A stretch of DNA of 64,000 bases, from assembly GCA_964036665.1 (NCBI GenBank), contig OZ038526.1, positions 8,680,001 through 8,744,000 on the forward strand. Reading direction: 5' to 3'. Origin of the DNA: Gordius sp. MW1 (taxonomy: Eukaryota > Nematomorpha > Gordioida > Gordea > Gordiidae). How positions within the stretch are numbered: position 1 is the first letter of the stretch; the number at the start of each line of letters is the position of its first letter. The translations under genes were made by a program, and so were the position numbers. Of this stretch, positions 10,961 to 22,800 are shown in pieces. The notes under the pieces are model-generated. The model saw only the letters and a list, made by a program, of their open reading frames with translations, was not told the DNA's origin and made no database searches.

Positions 10961-11070
10961 TAAGTCGAGATCTCGTCTAAAAATCTCGTCTCGTCACGAG
11001 TTCAAAATTCACGTCTTGATCTCGACTAAATTTTTTGATTTCTCGACTCATCTTGTCTCGGTTTTTCAAG
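10961..11070. repeat. Degenerate GAGAC/GTCTC-type tract, second copy
   Basis: TCGAGATCTCGTCT, TCTCGTCTCGTCACGAG and CTCGACTCATCTTGTCTCGG resemble the tract at 614-760. It is a likely terminus of a dispersed element. Confidence 0.6.
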
Positions 11071-13360
11071 AACAATAAACCTGTAGTCCCAAAAATACTC
11101 TCGACACCCTACTAACACCTTACAAAATTTTATTGAAACGACTGCCTAATATAACCATTTGTCTCCCCATAACCACATGCACCACTCAACGAAATTTTAC
11201 ATAGTCAGGAGATTTAAAACTTAGCAAATAGTATGTCCATCGATAGATTGATTGTCATTATCAACAATTTATCGAAAATGTTCCAACCTCAGGTTAAATT
11301 TTATACAGAAAATCGCTGGACAAAAGGAAAATTAACCTCATCTTATAATGACTATTTTTTAGAACCTATATTTTATAAATAGAATTCATGTCTTTTTAAA
11401 GTCAGACTTGTTAAAATTTTCTGTCCGGCCGAATCATAAAAGCTGCCTGACACGAGATAATAATTTTTTTAATATTTGGCAGTGATTTTGTTTTATTTTA
11501 GAAGAATTCTAATTAAATTTTTATTTATAGATAAAAAGCACGATTAATAAATATATAGAATAAAAAGGTGACACAACAAAACACAAAAATAATATAATAC
11601 ACTATATAAAAAAACTTTCTGGGCAACTGCTCGAATCTTGTTATGGTGCCCGGGCCGGTCAGATCCTATATTACGGCTGTTGCCCGACCCATTGGCCGAA
11701 CGAGCCGGGCTTTTTTCATTTCTCAACTTTTTTATATTATATTATAATTAAAAATTATTAACAAAGATAAAAATAATTACCCCTCTTGATTAAATCCTAA
11801 CTACGCGCCTGTTTTATATAACCTGTCGATATCTTTTAATCCCCCGTTAATATAAACAGTGATGGCTTTAGCTATTATCCATACTATGTGCTCATTGAAT
11901 GTGATATAGCTCGCGGATTCACCACTAAATGTTAATTGGCTTAATGTATTCTTTTAATTAGCCGATTATAAAAAGAAGTGTTTTACACTTCTCTATTACT
12001 TACTTTCTCCCAAACGTTTTCCTTTTGAGATCTTAAATAAAGTATACTAACATACATCGCTTCCAAGCTAAACCATCATAATTATATTAGTATATAAAAA
12101 TTTAGTTTTATACAAGTTTTTATAACTATTTATAATTTATTTATTCTTTAAACATATCTTATTAGATTAAATATAATAACATAAGAAGAAGCTTAAAAAA
12201 ATTATTGTCTATTTATAATCAAATTAAAAACCTGGTTAAGCCTAAATGCATTGTAGAAACGTGATATATAAATGTATGTATTTTTTCCCCAAAGGCGCCA
12301 AGAGATTAGGTGCAAGATAAGGTTGAGCCCTCTTTTGCGCCAAATGGTGCATAAGGTCACCTTTGAACGTTTATTGTTTCTGTAACAAATTTCTTTAATA
12401 ATTAGTTTATATATGCATGATTATAAAATCAATGTACATGAAGGTTTTGTGAACCATTAGTCGAATGGAGAGAGATAAGATAGGACAGGACCTAATAAAT
12501 TTGTCACAGATGTAGTAGTACCATTTTGCTGTCACATATTTGTGAAAATTATGCTTATCTTTTTACATAACTCTTGATTTTTTTGAAAAGTCAAAGAATA
12601 TAATCTTCATCATTATTCTCGTATAAGTAATAGTTTATTTATCAACTTTTTGATATTATATAAATACCAAAGTTTTCAAGCTTATTATGTTGTAAATTTT
12701 ATCAGTCAATAAAATAATTGCTAGTTTTTCTTAATATCATCTGAATAAAAGCTTCTGATTTTTATATGATTTTATTTGGCATATTGTAGCCTATTTGTTT
12801 ATATAGTGACTGTGAAATATTATTTGTTAACTTTATTTTCCCTATATATTTATAGATATCGTGGTCACATTATTTTAATAAGGACTTTTAGAATTGATGT
12901 AACTTATATATTTATTTTATCAATGTTTAATCTTACATAAAATCTATTTTATTTTGTTTTCTGCATTATCTATATTTTTACTCTATTAGTCAATATTAGG
13001 TATTAATCGCAATAAGAACATATCTAAATTATTTACTATCCAATTAAACTAAAAATATTAGTTAATATTAGGTATTAATCTTTAAAAAAGGACAATTATA
13101 AGCCTTTATTACTATCTAATTAAACTAATTTTGGCACAATAGATTTTTTATTTTACACAACATTATCTACACTTATTAATTTAGTAATTATATTTTTTTA
13201 ATTTGCTGCTTTATGTTATAATGGTATCAAAACATTTTGTTTTTGTAAATATAATCTTTATTTTTGGGGGAATACCCACCCTGTCTCTGATTTTTGAGCC
13301 ACACCTATGTGGGTAAGTCTAGCAAATGATAACATTAACAATGTATGTTTATTAATAGAG
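11071..13360. other. AT-rich non-coding DNA with one GCCCG-rich patch
   Basis: No coding content was found. About 11624-11712 is a patch rich in GCCCG/CGGGC (GGTGCCCGGGCCGG, GTTGCCCGACCC), like the GCCCG-rich hAT-like elements elsewhere. Near 13005-13080 the AT-rich phrase GTTAATATTAGGTATTAATC is repeated. Confidence 0.45.
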
Positions 13361-13494
13361 TGGTTCGGGCAACAATTATAGAAATAACTTGGGGACAGAT
13401 GGCAAAATCAAGTTTTTGAACTCTTTTAGCATTTTTATATACAATCAATTAAAAAAGTAACAAAATAATACATTATCTAAAAAATTTTATTAAG

Positions 13495-13592
13495 CCCGAA
13501 TTGCCCGAATCCTACCCCGCCCGAAAATAAAAATTTAGGGCAGTTGCCCAGGAAACGGGCAGCGGGCCGGGCCGGGCAATCTGGTCTCTGAT
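13495..13592. repeat. GCCCG-rich fragment ending CTGGTCTCTG
   Basis: The terminus GGGCCGGGCCGGGCAATCTG followed by GTCTCTG matches the right end of the element at 48558-49400. No matching left end with a target duplication was found, so it is treated as a fragment. Confidence 0.55.
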
Positions 13593-13973
13593 TTGCATAC
13601 CTTCATCGCTAATAACACCCTATGTAACAGCTTATTGTCGGTACCGTGTAAACAACTTAGCTCCTATTTTTTTCTTTGTTTGTGAGGGGAGAGGAGGCCT
13701 TTCCATTGCTTCAACCCCCCTCGGGTATTGTTAGGTAAGGCTCAGGGACCTATTTTTTACCCCAGCCCCATCCCGAAATGTCTTTCATTTAAACGAAATT
13801 ATATATATCCCTTTAAATCCCTCAATTTTGCTTTGTCAAACTTAAGCCTCGATTTACAGATGTTACCCCATGGTAACCTTCGGGTCGAAATGGTGGTTAA
13901 GATTTGTATTTCGACTTTTGTGAAGTGTGTGACTTATTTAATTTTGAAAATAATTACCGAAAGTACTGAGACT
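13593..13973. other. Non-coding DNA
   Basis: A small open frame around 13728-13988 has no recognisable domain and runs into a MITE, so it is not called as a gene. Nothing else was supported. Confidence 0.4.
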
Positions 13974-14146
13974 TATGGGCGTAGCTAGGGGAGGGGCCGC
14001 TGCCCCCCCCCCCCTTTAAATTACGCAAAAAAAAATTAAATACAAAAACCTTGAAAATCTAAAAAAAAATACGTTTTGCCCCCATCTAATTGAACTTTTA
14101 AACGTTTTGCCCCCCCCCCCTAATCCAAAACCTGGCTACGCCCATG
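13974..14146. mobile_element. MITE of the CATGGGCGTAGC family with 8-bp duplication
   Basis: The ends TATGGGCGTAGCTAGG and CCTGGCTACGCCCATG enclose AT sequence and C runs. CTGAGACT (13966-13973) precedes it and CTGAGACC (14147-14154) follows, a 7 of 8 match. That supports a hAT-type 8-bp target duplication. Confidence 0.8.
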
Positions 14147-15330
14147 CTGAGACCAGAGCAAAATTTATCCCCCCCCCCCCCCCCGACCACGATTAGGGGC
14201 TAACTCAAAAATGCACCGAATAAAACGTAAAACCGTAGGCAATTTTTATTTTTAGTAGCTAGATGTAAAATATTCCTTGCGTTACAATTACAAAAATATG
14301 TTGCCCGAACCCAAACAGACTCTAAAGCGCTTCAATATTTCTCACCCGACCCGACCCAACCCGAACCGAAAGTTTAAAAATTGCGGTGTGCAAAAATTTT
14401 TCGACAAGTTAAGTATGAGCTTTCAGAAACTAATTGATGCCCCAGATTTTGGGTACTAAATTTATTTGAACGGTTAATTCTAATTTTATGTATGAGTATT
14501 GTTGCATCAACTTTGAGTCGCAAATTTGCCTTAAGATTGGCCGAGCAGCCGAAAACGACTTGGCCAGAATTTACGGGCAAATAGTGCTGATGTAGGATAT
14601 TCACAACAAAAGACTTTCCACCATCGTAATATGTCCGAATTTTAAATTTTAAATTAATAAAAAAAACTATACAGCTCCACACCCAAGCTCTTTAAATAGA
14701 ATTATAATATTGCTTACTATCTAGTTAATTTTATAGGCCTAGTGTATCATTTAAAAACATTGAAATTCTATTTTGATAATTTATTCACCTTTTTATGTCA
14801 AAGATGGCCCCCAAACAATTAAAAAAAATTAATTAAATAAAGGATATAAAGGCCTCTAACCGGGGTATGCTCTTGACCGAATTTTGTTTATTTTTCGTTT
14901 AACATTTTGCGATACATCTGTTTTGCCTGACTTTGAAAGAAACTACCGACTCTACCCCCCCCCCCCCCCCCCCCCCCCTCCCTAAATCCAGATATTGTGC
15001 ACTAAACTTTTTGTTTTAACCAACCTTCTTCAAATTAAAATCATGTCGATTAGGAGCTTTTAAATTTTTTTGTTGTTGTTACTCTTCGCTTAGTAACAGT
15101 TGCCATTAGCATGGAGTTTTCCTTCTAAACTTCGCACTTTTGCGGTAAGTTGGAGGCCATCATCCATGGGGAAGTGTTTATAAATAGTGTTTATGTTTTT
15201 ATGGAGTCGTTCTCCTTCCGTTATTTTTATATAATGCATACACCGACGGCTACGTCAAAATCTTTTCAACTGACCGGTTTAAAGTTATTAGTAAAAAGTT
15301 TAGCCTTTCATTTGCAGTTTGTCCCTTGGC
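14147..15330. other. Non-coding DNA with long poly-C runs
   Basis: C homopolymers lie near 14170-14184 and at 14955-14978 (24 C in a row). No coding signal was recognised on either strand. Confidence 0.5.
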
Positions 15331-15496
15331 CATGGGCGTAACCAGCATTGAAATTGGAGGGAGCAATAATGATTTAGGGAGGGGCAAAAAAAATGATTTT
15401 TTGAAATTTTAGCCATAATTTAAATAAATTTCAATAAATTTTTAGATTTTTTTTGGGGGGGGGCAGCGGCCCCTTCCTGCCCCCCTTGGCTACACC
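15331..15496. mobile_element. MITE of the CATGGGCGTAGC family, degenerate right end
   Basis: The left end CATGGGCGTAACCAGCATTG and the right end CCTTGGCTACACCC enclose GGGGCAAAAAAAATGATTTT and TTTTAGCCATAATTT, the same interior as the copies at 22491 and 26316. Confidence 0.75.
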
Positions 15497-15984
15497 CTCC
15501 CTCTACCTCGAAAGAAAATGTGATAAATTGTGACCGGTAAACAAAAGGTGAAGTGTGGCCGTGCCATTTAGACTATGTCATTACATCTCGGTTAGAGATA
15601 ATAGTAATGAGATATCCTGTTGGGAAGCGATTAAAAATGTCATTAAAGCTCTTAAGGTGTCTCACTCACTATAAAAATCGGAAAACGATATTTTGAAATT
15701 GTCAAGCTTTTAACCTGCCTGGGTAAAAGAGGATAACCTTGCAAAAATTTATATTATATGTATGCATTGCACGGATTTATTTCCAACCTCCTCCTAGTCG
15801 AAATGTTGCACAAAAAACTGTTATATAGAAAGTGGCCATGTTTATAAAAGTTTCGATAACTTTTTTTGCCCTAGCCCGGGCACCCGTAGGCTTCGTGCCG
15901 TCTAACAACAATGCTTTTCAGAATTTTTTTATTTATTGTATAACTTAGTAGAGTCTTCAAAAAGTTGCCTTTCTCATTACTTAT

Positions 15985-16983
15985 CAGAGACTAGAAATGC
16001 CCGGTTCGGCCGGGCAATTTAAATTTTAATTTTCGGGCGGGCACGCTGATAAGATTCGGGCAATTTGGGCATAAATCCTAGTAAATTATCTTGTTACTTT
16101 TTTATTAGATTGTATATCGCGTTTGCGAATCCTGCCACCCCCCATGTTATCTTTGCCCCACTCCATTTCTTTCAGATCCCTAGCTACGTTTATGGAGGAT
16201 TGAATTATTTATATTTATGTAACCATTTCATTGTTCGCAATACAGGCCTAAAACAGAGGCGTCATGCCATTTTCACAAATCTTTTTTTTAACAAATAAAA
16301 TTTCGTTCATCCTTTTTGATTCCTACTTATTTTTATAATACATAATTAATTCACAACCATACTTTTTTTGCTTCAAATAAAAATTTTTATTCTAAAAGTA
16401 AGTAATACTAATTTAAATAATTTTTTATTTATTAATTAAAATTGTGTGACCTATGATTGGTTTCGCCAGCGATGATATAATATTTAAAAAAAACTGGGCA
16501 AATTTTTTTGCATTAATTTAGGAGATTTGATTTGTCCGTTCCAAGTTTATGCAAATGCTGTACCTGTCCATTGGTTTTTAAGCTTTATATTTTTAGTTCT
16601 ATTTATTATATAAATATCGTGCTTGATCTTAACTCTTAATTAGATTTAAAATTTTATTAATGAGGCCGGGCAGCTCTTATGGTTCGGGCATAGCCGAACG
16701 GACACTTAGAAGGGTTCAGGCGGACAATTTAGTTAAAAACTTGGACCGAGCCGAGTTCGGGCAGAAAAATTTAAAAAATCTGACTTCTGTTTGGGATCTC
16801 ATAAATTCGGGACTAACGGGCAAATTTAAAATTTCGGGCCGGGCAATTCGGGCAGCTTTAACGATTCGGGCGGGCCCGGGCGGACACTTAGATGGGTTCG
16901 GGTGGGGTTAAGCGGGCAATGAGAATAAAAAATTGAATCGGGCCGGGTTTGGGCAGAAAATTCTAAACATATCTGACCTCTGT
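15985..16983. repeat. GCCCG-rich repeat region, possible hAT-like element
   Basis: It starts with CAGAGACTAGAAATGCCCGG and ends with CTGACCTCTG, both resembling the inverted ends of the element at 48558-49400. GGGC-rich blocks at both sides flank about 500 bp of AT-rich DNA. The flanking 8-mers do not match, so the boundaries are uncertain. A small open frame at 16660-16911 is a by-product of the GGGC repeats. Confidence 0.45.
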
Positions 16984-19571
16984 CACATACCTTACCTGCA
17001 CACGATATAGCCTTGCCACTTCGTCTATGCTTACAACTATGTCAAAATCTAATTTAAAAGCCTTAAACTCATAGCTGGTCTGGCTTTAGGTTCGATGGTT
17101 ATTTTGTGATCTCAAGTTATGGTTTAATTATAATTTTATTTTGGCTGAATAAACTGCCTAATTATATTGCGATAAACTTCACAATAACTGCTTAATTTGT
17201 TAATTAGCTCTCCCCGTCAAACTAAATGATTAAATGGTCCCTCCTTAGGCATCGAGGGAGATAATAAATAATTAAATTGGTATTTTATTGCTTTCACATT
17301 TTCCAACAGCATATGCCATTAAACAATGATAAGATTAAGCTTTAATAGCGTAAGCCCCTTTTAGTTGAACTTAACTTCCCCTCGCCGCCCCCCCCCCTTC
17401 TTTACTATATCGGATTTGCTGAACTCAATAACCCGACAAACCTCCCCCCCCCCAACACCCTCCCTTATAATTTCACCGCTTATTATTGATTTAGTCAAAC
17501 TACATTTCATTTTTACTGCTACTATCACATAACTTGTGCTGCCCGATAAATTTGCGACTTCATCTCGGTTCCATTCAACTTTCATTTGTAATTCCTGTTG
17601 CGACAACAATATAATACATATGTTTTCATTTATATTCAGGAATATTTGAGGTCACTAATTCATAGGGGCCTTCGGTTTAGAACTAATCGGTAATTACTTG
17701 ACCCGACCCTCCTGTCGGCCACATTTTGTTATTTTTTCACAATATAATCGACTTTACATTTTATATCATCTTTATTGATCAAATTTGAATTTTTGTAAAT
17801 ATGACTAAGCGACGACTTAGCGAGAATACACCTTCACCTACTCCCCAAAGACCGTAAAAGGTTGGACTCAGCTCAGCTCAGCTCGAGAATCGCCCAATTT
17901 TTATCGAAATTTAATCGTACACAAATGCTAAACTCAAATTTGCGCGTTAACCTATAAATGACTTAAATGCTAACTTAGAGCCAAAAAGTAGACTGTTTGG
18001 GCTTGAATTAAGGGCAAAAGTTTAAATAAAATAATTGTTTTGACTTTAAATTAAACTCCCTCAATATTTTAAGAGGGGGAGTGAAACTACTTTTCCCTCT
18101 TACGGTCCATAAAAGTACGGGATTGTTGATTAATTTTAGTTACCCGCGTACTACCAAGTCATAGCCGCATCCTGCTCTAACACGAACGAATGTACTGCCG
18201 ATGCAGTAAGTACATAACCCGCCCCCCCTGCCCCTATGTACTAAAAAGCGCAGATACATACTATACACATTGTGTGTTTATCACGACTGCTGGCTGGAGT
18301 AAGGTGCGCGCGCCATGTTTTAATTTAGGGTTCGCGGGTACGGGAAGCCATCTATTAAAGAACCCAGAGGCTGCCTATTGATCTGGAAGAACCTCCTGAG
18401 GTAAGTGGCGCTTAAATGGGGTTTTTTAAGCCAGGAGATAGAATTTAATTAAAATCGACTTGCGTTTCGACGTGCGGAGGGAGGGAAATGAGGGCACCTT
18501 GTTAATTTTGGTGGCTGCCTATGTGGTGGGGGGGCCTTGGGGTCGTTTTTGGAATTGTGAGTGGAGCAATAGCTAGCTAGGCCCGGCCCGGGTTTATTGG
18601 TTTATACCGTCGTTATGGGAATTTAAATAGAGATGCTACTGCGATACGATGCGATATAAAAATGGAGTATGCACTGGGAAATAAATGGAATATGAGCAAA
18701 AATGCGAAAAGAAAGAATTTGACAGGAAATTAGAATGTTTTTAAAAAAGCGCCCAAAATTTAATAAAAACTCGATTTTCATGAACGGATTGAATGCCATC
18801 CCTATAGCTTGATGCTGTTTAAGTATATAATATTGTAGTCAAATAATTTTTTTTATAAACTAGTATTTCAATTTAAAAAAAGATTATAATGAATATCAAT
18901 TTGTCTAATTTTAAAATTTAAGCCCGTTTATGACCGCGTTAACATAAACAATGATTCCAGGACCTACCAAATTTTGAACGTCCGGGCCCCTTGATAAAAT
19001 TGGCTTACCCGTCCCAGCTTCTCCAGTTAATATTTTTAAATTTCAAAGCTCTTCCGTACCAGCCCTAATTCACTTTAGGGCAATTTGGAGTTAAAAAAAA
19101 CTAAGGGCCTTAAGTTCAAATATGTCTCCTTGTTGCCGCAAGCATTTTTTAAGAATGTCGTCACATACACAATGACGAATTGCTGATTTTGACGTCGCGC
19201 GGAGTCAAATTTTTTGTCATTATATTTATACGCCGGTTTTGTTGTATTTTTGACGAAGTATCGAAAGCGTCAATTATTTTGTCGCTTTTTTAAACGCATG
19301 CAATTTTTGACGATAGCATCATCGTACTTCATCAATCATCCATCACCCTCCTATCGGTCGCATACATTATACACATGGGGCCATTCCCTTCGCCCTTTGA
19401 CCCCGTCTAAGCCCTTAAAGACCAGCTGCTCCAGACACCCACGTAGACAACGCAGACCTACCTACCTTCCACTTCTACGCGCCCACCCCCTCTTTAAATG
19501 TTAGCTCGACATTTCACACCGTAAACGGGGACACTCCCCAATGTCTTTGTCACCATCCATCTGACAACCGT
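16984..19571. other. Non-coding DNA upstream of the PDE8 gene
   Basis: No gene was supported. From about 19330 base composition becomes more GC-balanced up to the PDE8 start codon. This is the expected place for its 5' untranslated region and promoter, although no specific promoter element could be read. Confidence 0.45.
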
Positions 19572-19880
19572 ATGGGTTGCATACCTACCAGGGTCGCCAC
19601 CAGACCGGACCCCCAAGAATGTCCCCTGGCTGCCCCCGTCCCGCACGTTAGGAACGGCGAGGTCGTTAGCGGCAATTCTGCGACCGGACCCAGACGTAGC
19701 GCGGCCTCCAACGTTCCGCACCCGGGGAGGATGGATCTCACGCAAAATACCTCGTCGCAAACCGACGACGAACGAACCATTAATCGTACGAAGTTGCCAG
19801 ACCCCGGATTCGTGATAGAGCCCGCCACGGGGCCCTCCTCTGACCTGAGTATGGCCCATGTTTTTTTTACCACTACAAGC
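19572..19880 (+). CDS. PDE8: PDE8 exon 1: MGC N-terminus, disordered leader
   Basis: The ATG at 19572 opens with MGCIPT, closely resembling the MGCAPS start of vertebrate PDE8 (an N-myristoylation plus Cys-palmitoylation type signal). The rest is a low-complexity, hydrophilic leader. Two phase-0 donors are possible: after 19880 (AGC|GTATCT) or after 19859 (CAT|GTTTTT). The first is the better consensus, but the choice changes seven residues. Confidence 0.82.
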
Positions 19881-22800
19881 GTATCTTAGCCTAGTAGAGT
19901 TTTAGTTTGGTAAAATATATTAATTGCATCTTTTTAGATGGTACCATGAGCCTAATGAGCATGGAATTAGAGGGGTGGGGGGCAATAATGATTTACTGTC
20001 GGGCAAAATGATCATTTTTTGAAATTTTAGCCTTAATGTTAATAAATTTCAGCAAATTTTTGTACCCCCCCCCCCCCCCCCCAGTGGCGTAGCTAGGGGG
20101 GGGCCCAGGGGGCCCAGGCCCCCCCAAGAGCAAAAACCGGGCCCCATGGGCCCCCCCCAAGGGAAAAATTGTGGGCCCCCGGGCCCCTTCCACCATTATT
20201 TTTTTATCTTAATTAAGAAACAATATAAAGATTATTATTATTGTTTCTGAATAAAAGTTTTAATTAACGAGTTTCAAAGCCCAAATATTTGTTTAATAAA
20301 TGCAATTACAACGGTTAATAGCCTAATATTAACTTTAAATGATATTAGAAATGAGGACCACTATCAAATTCTATTAATGAGGCAAAAGATTTAGCTGTAA
20401 TTTTTGATTTATTACCTTCTAAACGTATTAAAAAACCAAAAAATACGACACATTTTACTCTTTTAAATCTACTAATTCATTAATTGATTTCAAAATTGAT
20501 TTATATTATCCTATCATTGATAGAATAATAGCAGAATTAAACAAAAGATTTTCGGAAATTAATTCTAATTTATTTAAGTCCTTAGAAGGTTTAAACCTTT
20601 CATCCTTTTGCGATAAATTTCTTTTATCAGAAATAATTAACCATTATGAATTAAAACTGGAAGACGGCGAATTAAATACGCCAACTTTTTTTGTAAAACA
20701 TTATAACTCTTTATCTTCAAATAAAATAAATGCAATGATATTTTTTCACTTATTAAAATTTTGCCCTCAGTAGTGTTTCCAAATTGTATTATTTTTCTTA
20801 AAATAATTTTAACTATCCCAATAACTTCAGGTTCATGCGAAAGATCGTTCTCACTGCTAAAACGGATTAAAATTTATCTTCGTTCCACAATTGGACAAGA
20901 TAGGTTATCTTCCTTAGCTTTATAGCTTAGAACATGACTTTATAAATGTTATTCCCCCGGATGATATTATAAATTCGTTTGCAACATCGAGTAAAAGGCG
21001 TAATGAACTACTATTAAAAGACTATTTTTAATATTTAAAATTATCTGGGCTTTTAAACTTGTTTTAAGCTTTTTAACACTTTCAAAATATATTAAAATAT
21101 TATTTAATTTACGAAAATTCCATCCTAGTTTCAATTTAATTGTTTATCTCACATGCTTATTGTTTAACATATCTTGCATATTTTTATGTACCACATGCAC
21201 ATATAAAGCCAATAGTTTTCCAAAAAATTGTTTGTACACCATTTTTCCCCCTTTTTTAGTGATATCCCATCAAAAGTTTGATAAATTAATAATAACAAAT
21301 TCCTGAATTTTGTAGACAATAACGCATCAAAACTTGCAAGGGATAAAAATCCCCAAAAATTTCTTTTGGTGTACCATTGGATTCAACAAAATGTACACAA
21401 ACGCTAAGTTGTTTTGTGCATCTCACATCTCTAACTTCATCTAAAATTCTTAAGTAAAATTTTGATTCATAAAATTTTGACAAAATATTTTAAGGTTCAT
21501 CTAGCCGTTAAATTTATTAGTTCATTTTAATTTTTAGGTGGTGTAAAGGGGGGGGGGGGGGGGGGGGGTTGTGCAAATATATCTGTAATATCATCAGGGG
21601 TAATAACTTCTAAATACTCTTCTCAAACGAATTTTAATTTGATAATTAATTTTTTTTACATTTTATGTTATAATTACGCCTTTTGAGGATCTAGCCTTAA
21701 AAGGCTTTTAAATGTTCTCATTGTTTTCCTGATATAAATGCTGCCTGAAAATGCTGCCAATATTGCATATGTAAAATTAAAATTTGTGTATATATGGCCA
21801 GATTTTTTGGGATTGTGACAAATATTTTCATAAAAACTTTGTTGTATAGTTTTTTTACTATTTGTATTATTTTTTAAAATGTCAACGATTTCTTGTCCAT
21901 ATTTCCGTTCCACTTTGTGCCCTTACAATTCATTTATACAAAAACTTATTATACCAAGTGAAATTTTCTATATTGTTTCAACTACATTACTTTGTTTTAT
22001 TAATGAATAAATTTTATTTATTTTATGCCCTATAAACATGAGGGTCTAAGACTGTGATGGTATTAGAAAAAATACACAAAGTAGTAGCGGAATTTTAAGT
22101 TTGTCCAACGTTTATGAGGGAAAAATTTTTCATTTGCGTTTGACCCATGGTCGTATCCAGGTTTTGGATTAGGGGGGGGGGCAAAACATAATTTTTTTCA
22201 TTTTTAAAGGTTTTTGTAATTAAAATTGTTTTGTCCCCCCCCCCCCATGGCTCGACCAGCTCAGCCCCCCCAAGGCAAAAAGGCTAGCTACGCCACTGCC
22301 CCCCCCTTGGCTACGCCCATGGATGTTACATATACCGGTTAGCGTTGGTTTATATTTAAATAGAGGTCTGCATATCCCCCAGCAAAATATCTCAGATATT
22401 TTGAAGTGGCATGGTCGGGCACAAATCTAGTTAACCACCTTGTGACATTTTTAGCTCGTACTTAATAAAATTATGAACAATGATGTTTACCATGGGCGTA
22501 GCCAGCTTTGGAATTAGAGGGGGGCAAAAATGATTTAGGGATGTTTAGAGAGGGGCAAAATGAACATTTTTTGAAATTTTAGCCATAATTTGAGGGGGGC
22601 AGCCGCCCCTCCCTGCCCCCCCCCCCTTGGCTACGCCCATGATGTCTACACCATTATAATTAAAACTTGTACGACATTTGTTACTAAAGACTGCTCGGAC
22701 GTTCACTCCAATGTCCATGTTTAAAAAATTGGTCAGTTTTGATTCAAGTATTTTGGTCTCAGTTTTAATTTTAGCTCATGATTCTATTAAAAGACTTAAC

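Larger units (their letters stand above)
20082..22298 (+). mobile_element. hAT transposon with CAGTGGCGTAGCTAG ends
   Basis: The ends CAGTGGCGTAGCTAG and CTAGCTACGCCACTG are perfect 15-bp inverted repeats starting with the CAGTGG-type hAT terminus. The flanks are C runs on both sides, so an 8-bp CCCCCCCC duplication is compatible but not provable. The interior holds a decayed transposase (about 20440-21031) and further elements. Length is 2217 bp, inside PDE8 intron 1. Confidence 0.85.
19958..22321. mobile_element. MITE (GGGCGTAGCC family) split by a hAT insertion
   Basis: The left half (GGAATTAGAGGGGTGGGG to AATTTTTGTACCC, 19958-20081) and the right end (CCCTTGGCTACGCCCATGG, near 22303-22321) are one MITE interrupted in its C run. 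The left terminal inverted repeat is partly deleted. It lies in PDE8 intron 1. Confidence 0.8.

Noticed and set aside
16660-16911. Open frame of about 80 codons
   Set aside because: It is a product of the GGGC-rich repeat of a non-autonomous element, with biased composition and no homologous domain.
19494-19873. Minus-strand open frames opposite PDE8 exon 1
   Set aside because: They are shadows of the GC-balanced first exon, with no recognisable content.
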